DNA from: Gemmatimonadota bacterium
Lineage (GTDB): Bacteria; Gemmatimonadota; Gemmatimonadetes; Gemmatimonadales; Gemmatimonadaceae
Assembly: GCA_014192065.1 (NCBI GenBank)
Contig: BJHH01000002.1
Span: 186,001-250,000 of the forward strand
Length of the DNA stretch: 64,000 nucleotides
Reading direction: 5' to 3'
This document shows, piece after piece, positions 48,074-57,026 of this stretch. Numbering within the stretch: position 1 is the first letter of the stretch; each line of letters opens with the position of its first letter. The notes beneath the pieces were generated by a model that did not search any database, was not told the origin of the DNA, and worked only from the letters and a program-made list of their open reading frames with translations. The translations under genes and the position numbers were made by a program.

Positions 48074-50155
48074 ATGGACTCCGACTCCAGCTCGACCGAC
48101 TCTCCGGCTGATTTTCCGCCGGCTTCTGTACCCCAGCCACCGGCCGCCCACACGACGCCGGTGAGCGAGTCCGCTGGCACCCCTTCGGCTGCCGGTCGCG
48201 CCACGCCGCTTGGCGGCGTCACCGCGAAGCATGTCTCGCCCCTGCCAACGCCCCACGTCGATACCAACCCAACAGGGAAGCGTCTCGCCGTGCTCACGCT
48301 AATGGCCCTCGGCGTCGTGTATGGCGACATCGGTACGAGCCCGCTCTACGCGTTTCGCGAGTGCTTCAAGCCAGAGTACGGCATCGCGGCCACGGCCGCG
48401 AACGTGAACGGCATCCTCTCGCTGATTGTCTGGGCGCTGACGCTGATCGTCTCGGTGAAGTACCTGCTGTTCGTCTTGCGCGCCGACAATCACGGCGAGG
48501 GCGGCATCCTCGCCATGCTGGCGCTCATCATCGGCAAGGACACATCACGCATCTATCGGCGCGCCGTGATCGTCATGCTGGGCTTGTTCGGCGCGGCGCT
48601 CCTTTATGGCGAAGGCATTATCACGCCGGCCATCTCCGTGCTCGGCGCGATGGAGGGTCTCAATGTCGTGTCGCCCGCCTTCTCGCCCGTGGTCGTGCCA
48701 GCGACGCTCGTCGTCCTGATCGGTCTCTTCGTGGTGCAGCGGTTCGGTACGCACGCCGTTGGCAGATTCTTCGGCCCGTTGATGCTGATCTGGTTCGCGG
48801 CGATCGCCGCGCTCGGCGTGAAGGAGATCCTGCGCACTCCCGAAGTCCTCGCTGCCGTCAACCCGATGTACGCCGTCGCGTTCATTGCCGAGCATGGCCT
48901 CGGCGCGTTCTTCATACTTGGCGCCGTCGTGCTGGCGGTGACCGGCGCCGAAGCGCTCTATGCCGACATGGGCCACTTCGGCAAAAAGCCGATCCGCCTC
49001 GCCTGGTTCTGGCTCGTCTTCCCCTGCCTCCTGCTCAACTACTTCGGCCAGGGCGCGTTGGTGTTGCGCGACCCAACGGCAGTGGCGAATCCGTTCTACC
49101 TGCTTGCACCGAGAGAACTGCTCTATCCCCTCATCGGCATTGCGACGCTGGCCGCGGTGATCGCCTCTCAGGCGCTTATTTCCGGCGCCTTCTCGCTCAC
49201 GCAGCAGTGCGTGCAGCTGGGCTACTCCCCCCGAGTGACCATCGTGCATACGTCGGCGCGCGAGTACGGCCAGATCTACATCCCCGAGGTCAACTCGGCA
49301 CTCGCATTGGGCTGCTTCCTTGTCGTGCTCGGATTCCAGAGCTCTACGGCGCTCGGCGCGGCGTACGGCATCGCAGTCACCGGAACGATGGCGATCAACA
49401 CGGTCCTCTTCGGCGTAGTCGCTGCCGCGCGCTGGAACTGGCCGCGGTCCACCGTGTTGATTCTCGTTGCGGCGTTCTTGGCGATCGACGTTGCACTCAT
49501 AGGTGCAAACGTGATTAAGGTCGCGCATGGCGGATGGGTTCCGCTCGTCCTGGCCATGGCACTATTCACGCTGATGACCACCTGGAAGCGCGGGCGGGCG
49601 ATCCTCCGAGAGCGACTCAAGGAGATCACGATGCCGTTGCCAGCGTTCCTCGAGAGCATTACCACGAGCTCGATTCCGCGTGTCTCCGGCACGGCGGTGT
49701 TCATGACGTCGGAACCGGACGGTGCGCCCGTGGTGCTCCTCCATCACCTCAAGCACAACAAGGTGTTGCACGAGCAGGTCATCCTGCTCTCGCTCCAGAC
49801 CGCTTCGGTCCCTGAACTCGCGCCAAGCCAACGGATCTTCACACTTGAGCGTCTCGAGAGCGGGTTTGTTCGCGTGGTCGCGCGTTATGGGTTCATGCAG
49901 TCGCCCGACGTCAAGGAAGTACTCGCTGTGCTCCGGACGCAGGGCATCAAGACGCGGCCGCTCGACACGAGCTATTACCTCGGACGCGAAGATCTGATCC
50001 CCGCCGACAAGCCGTGGAAGAAAGGCGGCCTGACGATGAACATCTGGCGCAAGCGACTGTTCGCCATCATGTCAAAGAACGCGCGCAGCGCCGCGGCGTT
50101 CTTCAACCTGCCGCCCAACCGGGTGGTTGAGCTCGGCACGCAGATCGAGTTCTAG
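48074..50155 (+). CDS. kup: Kup-family potassium uptake permease
   Basis: A 693-residue K+:H+ symporter of the KUP/HAK family. The N-terminal signature GVVYGDIGTSPLYAFRE is followed by about 12 membrane helices and a ~150-residue cytoplasmic C-terminal domain. ATG 48074 is chosen; the first ~70 residues before the conserved region are a Pro/Ser/Thr-rich extension (SSTDSPADFPPASVPQPPAA) that may be disordered. The 294-bp region before it contains a short AGACC-GAAA-GGTCT hairpin of unknown meaning. Confidence 0.92.
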   Translation: MDSDSSSTDSPADFPPASVPQPPAAHTTPVSESAGTPSAAGRATPLGGVTAKHVSPLPTPHVDTNPTGKRLAVLTLMALGVVYGDIGTSPLYAFRECFKPEYGIAATAANVNGILSLIVWALTLIVSVKYLLFVLRADNHGEGGILAMLALIIGKDTSRIYRRAVIVMLGLFGAALLYGEGIITPAISVLGAMEGLNVVSPAFSPVVVPATLVVLIGLFVVQRFGTHAVGRFFGPLMLIWFAAIAALGVKEILRTPEVLAAVNPMYAVAFIAEHGLGAFFILGAVVLAVTGAEALYADMGHFGKKPIRLAWFWLVFPCLLLNYFGQGALVLRDPTAVANPFYLLAPRELLYPLIGIATLAAVIASQALISGAFSLTQQCVQLGYSPRVTIVHTSAREYGQIYIPEVNSALALGCFLVVLGFQSSTALGAAYGIAVTGTMAINTVLFGVVAAARWNWPRSTVLILVAAFLAIDVALIGANVIKVAHGGWVPLVLAMALFTLMTTWKRGRAILRERLKEITMPLPAFLESITTSSIPRVSGTAVFMTSEPDGAPVVLLHHLKHNKVLHEQVILLSLQTASVPELAPSQRIFTLERLESGFVRVVARYGFMQSPDVKEVLAVLRTQGIKTRPLDTSYYLGREDLIPADKPWKKGGLTMNIWRKRLFAIMSKNARSAAAFFNLPPNRVVELGTQIEF

Positions 50156-50261
50156 CGTTCGGCACGACCCAATCTGAATCGGGAGCGCTGCGCGCTGGCG
50201 GTGCTGCGAACCACAAAACGCGTGGATCGCATTCCCGGTTCGCTAGCTTCCAGACACCAAC

Positions 50262-51383
50262 ATGACTTCAACGACATCGCTCGAGACATTCAAGCACCAC
50301 TGGCAGGACGAAGCCGATGCGGCGTACCTCTACCGCATCCTCGCATCGCTCGAGCCCGATCCGGCGCGGCGCAGCGTCTACCAACGGCTGGCTGAGGTCG
50401 AAGACAAACACACCGTCATCTGGGCTGGCCTGATCCGTGGCAACGGCGGCACGGTCGCCGAGCATCGCATCACCGGACGCACGCGTCTGCTGGCGTTCCT
50501 CGGTCGGCGCTTCGGACCGAACTTTCTCCTGCCGATGCTACTCGCCGAGGAAGGGCGCGAGGTGAAGGGCTACCTCGACATGCATCGCGAAACACCTAAG
50601 GACGCCGCGGGCTCGTCGGAGTCGCTGCAGCTCGCGAAGGAATCCAAGGAACACGCGCACGAGATCGCGGGGCTCGCTGGACGCGAGGGCGAGCCGTGGC
50701 ACCAGACCGGCGCGGGCGGCATGCTTCGCAATGTCGTGTACGGCTTCAACGATGGGCTGACCGCGAACTTCGGCTTAGTGGCCGGTGTACTGGGCGCCAC
50801 CGCGGGCGACCAGCACCAGATGATCATCGTCGCCGGCGTCGCGGGCGTGATCGCCGACGCGCTGTCGATGGGCTCGTCGGGCTACCTAGCCGCGAAAAGC
50901 GAGCAGGAAGTGTACGCGAACGAGATCGCGATGGAACGCGACGAAATCGCCCTCATGCCGGAGATCGAGCGCGACGAACTCGCGCTCATTTACGAAGCGC
51001 GTGGCATGGCGGCCCCGGAGGCACGGGCGCGCGCCGCCGAGCTGATGAAGGACCCCGAGCGCATGCTCGCGGAGAAGGTGAAGGAGGAGCTGAAGATCGG
51101 CGGGCACGAACAGTCGCCGATGCGTGAGGCCTGGATCACGGGCTCGGCCACCGCGGTGGGCGCACTGATTCCCGTGGCTCCGTTCTTCTTTGCCTCGGGA
51201 ATGACCGCTATCGCGCTATCGTTCACCCTTGCCATGGCAAGCCACTTTCTGGTGGGCGCCGGGCGCAGCGTGTTTACCGGGCGCAGCGTGTTCCGCTCCG
51301 GCCTCGACATGTTCCTCGTCGGGCTTGGCGTGGCGATCATCGGGTACTACGTCGGCGACTGGATCGGTAGGCTGATCGCCTAG
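50262..51383 (+). CDS. MbfA-like ferritin/VIT1 fusion, putative iron (or manganese) exporter
   Basis: A 373-residue protein. An N-terminal ferritin/rubrerythrin-like domain (~1-145) carries Glu/His-rich helices (DEADAAYLYRILASLE, EVEDKHTVIW, LLAEEGREVKGY, SKEHAHEIAG). A CCC1/VIT1 membrane domain (~155-373) begins NVVYGFNDGLTANFGLVAGV. This is the MbfA architecture known from Agrobacterium and Bradyrhizobium, an iron efflux and peroxide-resistance protein. The metal is inferred from the family. Confidence 0.87.
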   Translation: MTSTTSLETFKHHWQDEADAAYLYRILASLEPDPARRSVYQRLAEVEDKHTVIWAGLIRGNGGTVAEHRITGRTRLLAFLGRRFGPNFLLPMLLAEEGREVKGYLDMHRETPKDAAGSSESLQLAKESKEHAHEIAGLAGREGEPWHQTGAGGMLRNVVYGFNDGLTANFGLVAGVLGATAGDQHQMIIVAGVAGVIADALSMGSSGYLAAKSEQEVYANEIAMERDEIALMPEIERDELALIYEARGMAAPEARARAAELMKDPERMLAEKVKEELKIGGHEQSPMREAWITGSATAVGALIPVAPFFFASGMTAIALSFTLAMASHFLVGAGRSVFTGRSVFRSGLDMFLVGLGVAIIGYYVGDWIGRLIA

Positions 51384-51443
51384 ACCGGCGCGCTGCGACG
51401 ACGGTCGTGGCGTGCCGGCGACCACGGGCAACTCAGCGACGGT

Positions 51444-52448
51444 TTACGGCTGACGGCTCGTCCGTGGGATCGGCTCGCCAAGCTTGGCTTCCTTGCGGGC
51501 GTACTCTGCGGCCTCGCCGTGCGTGGCATACCACACCTTGTCGCCGCCCTTGGCCTTGATGTGGTCGAGTAGCATCTCGAGCGCAACGATCCGCGACCGG
51601 TGACCGATGATATGCGGATGCATCGTCAGCAGGAACATCGTGCCCTCTGCATACGCCTTGTCGAACTCGTCCATCCAGACCCGCGCGACTTCGCGCGGAG
51701 GGCTGTACCGCTCACCTCTCGGGTCGAAGAGCGGCGCATCGTCGAGAATCCATTCCACCGGCAACTCGACCATGCCGGTGCGCTTCCCGTCCTGCATCAG
51801 CTCATATGGGCGATCGTCGGCCATCAAAGAACTCTCGTAGCGGAAGCCGAGGTCGCGGAGGATCGAGAGCGTGTTCGGGCTGAAGTTCCACGACGGCGCG
51901 CGATAGCCGGTCGGCTTCTTTCCCGTCATCCGCGTCAGCTCGGCCGTCGCCGTAACGAGCAGCGCGCGCTCATCTGCCTCCGCCAAGGTGGTGTTCATCT
52001 CGTGCACCCACCCGTGCACGCCCCATTCGTGCTTGCCACTCGTGTTGACGAGGGTGGCCATCTCGGGATGCAGCGCGAGCGACACCGACGGAACGAAAAA
52101 CGACGCAGGGATCTGCCGCGCATCAAGCAGTTTCACGATTCGCTCGAGGCCGACACGCGCCCCGTACTGGCCCATCGACAGCGCACCCACGGATGTCTCG
52201 CCGAACCGGAGCGTGACCGTCTCGTTGTCTGCGTCGAACGAGAGTAAGACCGCGACCTTCTTCCCGCCCGGCCAACTCTTCGGATTGAGGTCGCGGCCCG
52301 CGCGGACAGCATCCACCGTCTTGGTGATGCTGTCCATCGACCATTTCCACCCCGGAATGGCGCTGGTGACGGGGACCGGCTGAGCCTGCGCGACAAGCCA
52401 TGCAGGGACAGCAGCGATCGAAGCGGCAATGATGAAGGCGTGGCGCAT
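51444..52448 (-). CDS. Exported polysaccharide deacetylase (NodB domain)
   Basis: A 334-residue CE4-family enzyme with a signal peptide (MRHAFIIAASIAAVPAWLVAQ). The NodB motifs are SFDADNET (metal Asp pair), the HGWVH motif in WGVHGWVHEMN and PTGYRAPSWNFS (motif 3), then LTMHPHIIGH. Substrate polymer unknown; family members deacetylate chitin or peptidoglycan, and some act on other amides. The ATG at 52448 is preceded by CGGAG. It lies 14 bp downstream of leuS on the same strand, so they probably share a transcript. Confidence 0.88.
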   Translation of the reverse strand: MRHAFIIAASIAAVPAWLVAQAQPVPVTSAIPGWKWSMDSITKTVDAVRAGRDLNPKSWPGGKKVAVLLSFDADNETVTLRFGETSVGALSMGQYGARVGLERIVKLLDARQIPASFFVPSVSLALHPEMATLVNTSGKHEWGVHGWVHEMNTTLAEADERALLVTATAELTRMTGKKPTGYRAPSWNFSPNTLSILRDLGFRYESSLMADDRPYELMQDGKRTGMVELPVEWILDDAPLFDPRGERYSPPREVARVWMDEFDKAYAEGTMFLLTMHPHIIGHRSRIVALEMLLDHIKAKGGDKVWYATHGEAAEYARKEAKLGEPIPRTSRQP

Positions 52449-52462
52449 GGTTGGCTCCGGAG

Positions 52463-54973
52463 CTAGAGGACGAGACTGAGAAGGCGGCCAGCGACGAAGA
52501 CCCGCTTCGTCGGCTCGCCGGTGACGAACTTGGCGATACCGGCGTCGGCGAGGGCCGCAGCGTACACCGTACTTTCGTCCGCCCCTTCGGCCACCACCAC
52601 CATGCCACGCGTCTTGCCGTTCACCTGGACCGCGATCTTGACCGTTCCGCCGGCGAGGCGCGCCGCATCGAATGCCGGCCAGCCGCTGTCGAACACGCTG
52701 ATGTCGTGGCCGAGCATCTGCCAGAGTTCCTCGGCGATGTGCGGCGCGAATGGCGCCATCAACTGGACCAGCGGCTCGACTTCCGCACGGCGCGGCTTGC
52801 GCTCGCCGCTGCGCAACACGTTCACATATTCCATCATCGCGGCGATCGCCGTGTTGTAGGCGAGCACCGGGACATCGTCGCCCACCTTCTTGATTGTCTG
52901 GTGGAGCTTGCGCATCACGGCCTGATCCGGCTCGTCCGTGGCGCTTGCATCGCGCACCGACGCCCAGACACGATCGAGAAACCGCTTCACGCCACTGATG
53001 CCGGCGTCGCGGAAATCGCCACCCTCCTCGAACGGGCCGAGGAACATCAGGTAGGTGCGGAAGGTGTCCGCGCCCCACTCTTCGATGTACTCGTCGGGAT
53101 TGACGACGTTGCCCTTGGACTTCGACATCTTCGCGCCATCGCGGATGATCAGACCATGCGCGCGGAACGTCGTGAACGGCTCCTCGAAGTGCACGTGCCC
53201 AGCGTCGTACATCACCATCGTCAGGAAACGCGAATAGAGCAGGTGTAGCACCGCATGCTCGTTGCCGCCGATGTACGAATTAACCGGCAGCCACTTCTTG
53301 GTGATCGTCGCATCGAACGGCACATCGTCGTGGCCGACGCTCGGATACCGGAGGAAATACCATCCGCTGTCGAGGAAGGTGTCGCTGACATCGGTTTCGC
53401 GCCGTGCCTTCTTGCCGCACGACGGGCACGGGACGCGATACCACTCCTCGTGGCGCGCCAGCGGTGACACGCCGGAATCGTCCGGCGTAAAGTCAGCGAT
53501 GTTGGGCAGCACGACCGGCAGGTCCTTCTCGGGCACGGCCACCGGACCACAATCGTCGCAGTAGATGATCGGGATCGGCGGTCCCCAATACCGCTGCCGT
53601 GAGATGCACCAGTCGTGCAGCCGGTAGTTGACCACCGCCTTGCCCGCGTGCTTTTCCTCGAGCCAGGCGGCGATGGCAGCCTTGGCCTCGTCAACGGGAA
53701 AGCCGTCGAACCGCTCGCTGTTGCAGAGCACGGCGCCGGCGTCATCGGTGAAGGCTTCGGTCAGCGGCGTACGCGCCGTCTGGTCCGGGCCGGCCACCAC
53801 CCGCTCGATCGGTAATTCGAACTTCGCCGCAAATGCGAAGTCACGCTCGTCGTGGCCCGGCACGGCCATGATGGCGCCCGTACCGTACTCCATCAGCACA
53901 TAGTCGGCAGTGCAGACCGGAATCAGACCGCCCGTCGCAGGATTCGTAGCATAGGCGCCGGTGAACGCACCCGTCTTCTCCTTATTCGTCTTCCGCGTGA
54001 CGATATCCTGATGCGCCGATCGCGTGCGGTAGGCGTCAACGGCGGCTTGCTGGTCGGCACTGGTTATCAGGTCGAGCAACGGATGCTCAGGAGCAAGCAC
54101 GAGATAGGTCGCACCGAAGATCGTGTCGGGGCGCGTGGTGAATACCGTCACCTCGCTTATCCCCGAGGCGACTTCGGAGGTCGCGTGGACGGCCGCGCTC
54201 CCTGCGTCCTCGAGCGGATTGAGGATCCGGAACCGGATCTCGGCGCCGTCCGAGCGCCCGATCCAGTTGCGCTGTGCCGCCTTCGTGGACGCCGACCAAT
54301 CGAGGGTGTCGAGGTTGGCGAGCAGGCGCGGGGCGTAGTCTGTAATACGAAAGAACCATTGCTCCATCGCGCGCTGTTCGACCAGCGTGGTGCACCGCTC
54401 GCAATGACCGCCCTCAACCTGCTCATTCGAGAGCACCGTCTTGCAGCTGGGGCACCAATTGACGGCCGCCTTCTTGCGATACGCCAGCCCGCGCTTGAAA
54501 AGCTGCAGGAAGACCCACTGTGTCCACTTGTAGTACGACGGGTGCGTCGTATCGACCGTGCGCGACCAGTCCACCATCAGACCGGCCCGGGTGAGCTGCC
54601 GCGTGAAGTTGGCGATGTTTTTCGGGATCAGCTCCATCGGGTGCGCGCCAACTTTCAGCGCATAATTCTCCGAGTGGATCCCGAACGCATCGAACCCAAT
54701 GGGCTCAAACACCGTGTGCCCGATGAGTCGCTGAAAGCGGGCGAAGATGTCGTTGCCGGTGAAGGCAAAAAGGTTTCCGACATGCAGCCCCTCGGCTGAG
54801 GGGTACGGAAACATCATGAGCGCGTAGTACGGGCGGGCGCAGCCGGCGATGTCAGGTTGGTTCGAGGCGCGCTGGGCCCACTTCTCGCGCCAGGTGCGCT
54901 CGACGAGCGCCGGATCGTAGCCGATTGGCTCGTCCGGGGCGGGCGTGTGAGGATGCTGGGTGGGTGAGGTCAT
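52463..54973 (-). CDS. leuS: Leucyl-tRNA synthetase
   Basis: An 836-residue class I aminoacyl-tRNA synthetase. The catalytic domain has MMFPYPSAEGLHVGN (HIGH-equivalent, here HVGN) and GAKMSKSKGNVV (KMSKS). The CP1 editing domain has the TRPDTIFGATYLVLAPEH segment, and the zinc-type motifs CPSCK and CERC are present. The C-terminal tRNA-binding domain ends VFVAGRLLSLVL. ATG at 54973 matches the family start; a longer frame extends to 55105 without similarity. The second residue of the HIGH box is atypical. Confidence 0.95.
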   Translation of the reverse strand: MTSPTQHPHTPAPDEPIGYDPALVERTWREKWAQRASNQPDIAGCARPYYALMMFPYPSAEGLHVGNLFAFTGNDIFARFQRLIGHTVFEPIGFDAFGIHSENYALKVGAHPMELIPKNIANFTRQLTRAGLMVDWSRTVDTTHPSYYKWTQWVFLQLFKRGLAYRKKAAVNWCPSCKTVLSNEQVEGGHCERCTTLVEQRAMEQWFFRITDYAPRLLANLDTLDWSASTKAAQRNWIGRSDGAEIRFRILNPLEDAGSAAVHATSEVASGISEVTVFTTRPDTIFGATYLVLAPEHPLLDLITSADQQAAVDAYRTRSAHQDIVTRKTNKEKTGAFTGAYATNPATGGLIPVCTADYVLMEYGTGAIMAVPGHDERDFAFAAKFELPIERVVAGPDQTARTPLTEAFTDDAGAVLCNSERFDGFPVDEAKAAIAAWLEEKHAGKAVVNYRLHDWCISRQRYWGPPIPIIYCDDCGPVAVPEKDLPVVLPNIADFTPDDSGVSPLARHEEWYRVPCPSCGKKARRETDVSDTFLDSGWYFLRYPSVGHDDVPFDATITKKWLPVNSYIGGNEHAVLHLLYSRFLTMVMYDAGHVHFEEPFTTFRAHGLIIRDGAKMSKSKGNVVNPDEYIEEWGADTFRTYLMFLGPFEEGGDFRDAGISGVKRFLDRVWASVRDASATDEPDQAVMRKLHQTIKKVGDDVPVLAYNTAIAAMMEYVNVLRSGERKPRRAEVEPLVQLMAPFAPHIAEELWQMLGHDISVFDSGWPAFDAARLAGGTVKIAVQVNGKTRGMVVVAEGADESTVYAAALADAGIAKFVTGEPTKRVFVAGRLLSLVL

Positions 54974-55114
54974 AAGACTCGAACGGGGCGGCTGGGGCCA
55001 GGAATCGCCCGCCGAGTCGCCCCCAAGGCCACACGGAGCTTTTTTCTGGGTCAGCAATGCGTCAGGCGGTTCGATCCAATCTAGCCGACACGCCACTCCG
55101 TACAAGGATGATGC

Positions 55115-56251
55115 TCATGCGCGGCGGGGCCGCTCCGACTGTTTGAACAGGTACGCACAGGTCTCGAGGCGTGGCCCCTTCTCGTCGCAGACGGCGTACC
55201 TCGCCCCCTCGTACGCGCAGGCGCCGGCGTACCGGCCGTCCTTGGTGAGCGCGTAAAATGTCAGATCGAAGAACGGCCGGCCCTTGTCGTCAAGCAGCCG
55301 TGTCTCGCTGTGCTCGATCACGCGTTGCATCACGTTGATAAGCGCCTGCTCGGCGGCGACGCCCTGCCGCATGTACTCCACGGCAAGGAACGCACCGCAC
55401 ACCATGATGTTCGACTCGCCACGCCCGGTGCTTCCCGCGGCGCCCACGGTGTTGTCGGTGTACTGGCCGGCACCAATGACGGGCGAATCGCCGACCCGGC
55501 CGGGCACCTTCCACGATATGCCGCTCGTGGTCGTGCACGAGCTCACATCACCAACGGCGTTCACGGCGTTCATGTTGATCGTGCCATGCGTCCACGGGAT
55601 GCCACGCTCGGCGTAGTAGTCCTCCTCGTCGAATCCGCCGCGCGGCGCCATCCGGGCCGGCGGCGCCTTCACCCATGGGGAATACCCTTTCGGGTCGGCC
55701 TTCCACTTCTCGAACGCAGCCTTCGACGCCGGCGTGAGCAGGTCCTGCTCCTTGAATCCCATCGCCAGCGCGAAGCGCTTCGCATCCAGTCCGACGAGAA
55801 AAATGTGGTCGGTGTAGTCCATCACCGCCTTCGCCACGAGCGACGGCGTGGCGATGCCCTCGAGCCCACCCACCGCACCCGCGCGCTTCGTCGGGCCGTG
55901 CATACAACTCGAGTCGAGTTGGACCACGCCCTCCGCGTTCGGCAGGCCACCATAGCCGACCGACATGTCATCCGGATCGAGCTCCTGCGTGTTCACCCCC
56001 GCGATGATCGCGTCGAGCGTGTCGTCGCCTTTCACGATCTTGTCGTAGGCGATCTTTACGCCCGACGGCCGATCGGTGTGAAACCCGTTCGCGGACCCCA
56101 CCACACAGGGCCGCGCCCGAAAACCAGCGGCCGGCACGGAGGTCATCATGCGCTCCGCCTCCCACTCCTCGACACTGATCGATCGGGGCGTGAAGCCGAG
56201 CGCGGCAAGCATCGCGCTGCGCTCCAGAAAATCGCGACGATTCGTGCTCAT
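55115..56251 (-). CDS. Tat-exported glycosylasparaginase-type Ntn hydrolase
   Basis: A 378-residue N-terminal-nucleophile hydrolase of the asparaginase 2 family. A twin-arginine signal (NRRDFLERS) is present. The autocleavage site is HGT-INM, with Thr224 as the expected nucleophile after processing. Downstream, VGDVSSCTTTSGISWKVPGRVGDSPVIGAG carries the substrate-binding Thr/Arg/Asp residues. It would release aspartate from glycosylasparagine or cleave isoaspartyl peptides. The Asp of human enzyme at the cleavage site is Gly here, as in isoaspartyl peptidases. Confidence 0.88.
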   Translation of the reverse strand: MSTNRRDFLERSAMLAALGFTPRSISVEEWEAERMMTSVPAAGFRARPCVVGSANGFHTDRPSGVKIAYDKIVKGDDTLDAIIAGVNTQELDPDDMSVGYGGLPNAEGVVQLDSSCMHGPTKRAGAVGGLEGIATPSLVAKAVMDYTDHIFLVGLDAKRFALAMGFKEQDLLTPASKAAFEKWKADPKGYSPWVKAPPARMAPRGGFDEEDYYAERGIPWTHGTINMNAVNAVGDVSSCTTTSGISWKVPGRVGDSPVIGAGQYTDNTVGAAGSTGRGESNIMVCGAFLAVEYMRQGVAAEQALINVMQRVIEHSETRLLDDKGRPFFDLTFYALTKDGRYAGACAYEGARYAVCDEKGPRLETCAYLFKQSERPRRA

Positions 56252-56306
56252 CAGTACTCCCCTGAATGGTGGTTGGCGTCGAATCTACGGCCGAGCCGCG
56301 GGACCG

Positions 56307-57023
56307 CTACAGTGAGGCGTACCCCTGGGCCGGGTACACCGTGAGCCAGAGGTCGAGGGTGCGCTCGATCGATGCGGCCGTGGCCGGGTGATCGAGGTCG
56401 GCTGGATGCAGCGCGATCCGCACGACCGACGCCCCACGCTGCAGCGTCCAGCGCATTCGGGCTTGGAGCAACGACCCGTACGCGCGGAACGCGCCCCGCG
56501 CACTCCAACGGATCACCGGCGAGCTGATCGTCCTGCGGGCTCGGAAGGCATGGATCCGCGCGTCGTCCTCGCTCACGGCGAGCCCCGCGTCGCGGACGGC
56601 CCGGTGGGTGTCGTCCTTCGCGAGCCATGCCGGTGGAACGAACCCGACTGGCGCGAGCCCGAGGGCGCGAAGCCGTGAAAGGCCACGGTCGATTCGCGCC
56701 CGCGCCGCGTCGTAACCCAGCGTCAGAAACTCCCCTTCTTTGTTGGTACGGCCCAGCGCGCGCACCTCGTCACGCCAGCTGCGCGGCGACCCCACCTCGT
56801 CGTGGCGTTCGCCATGCAGGAAAATCTCCGCCCCTTCGGCGGCGCGGGCGCGCACCCACGCCACGCACGCGGGATCGCCCTCAATGGGACTGCCGCCATG
56901 CCAGTCGGGCACGACGAGCAGTCCGGGTTTGACCCCTCGCTCGGCGCAGATTGCCCAGAGCCGTTCCACCTTCGGCATCAGCGGCGGCGCGACGTCGTGT
57001 ATCGTGATCAGCACGGATGGCAT
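56307..57023 (-). CDS. DUF2334 polysaccharide-deacetylase-like protein
   Basis: A 238-residue protein with the DUF2334/NodB-like TIM-barrel fold: LITIHDVAPPL (metal Asp), LVVPDWHGG, FLHGERHDEVG and VGFVPPAWL. It is cytoplasmic, since there is no signal peptide. It begins 4 bp after the glycosyltransferase stop, so they are one operon. A role in modifying or degrading a surface sugar made by the neighbour is suggested only by context. Confidence 0.82.
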   Translation of the reverse strand: MPSVLITIHDVAPPLMPKVERLWAICAERGVKPGLLVVPDWHGGSPIEGDPACVAWVRARAAEGAEIFLHGERHDEVGSPRSWRDEVRALGRTNKEGEFLTLGYDAARARIDRGLSRLRALGLAPVGFVPPAWLAKDDTHRAVRDAGLAVSEDDARIHAFRARRTISSPVIRWSARGAFRAYGSLLQARMRWTLQRGASVVRIALHPADLDHPATAASIERTLDLWLTVYPAQGYASL

Positions 57024-57026
57024 CGG

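Noticed and set aside
55060-55100. GGTTCGATCC resembling a tRNA T-arm upstream of leuS
   Set aside because: The surrounding sequence does not fold into the acceptor, D and anticodon arms; not a tRNA.
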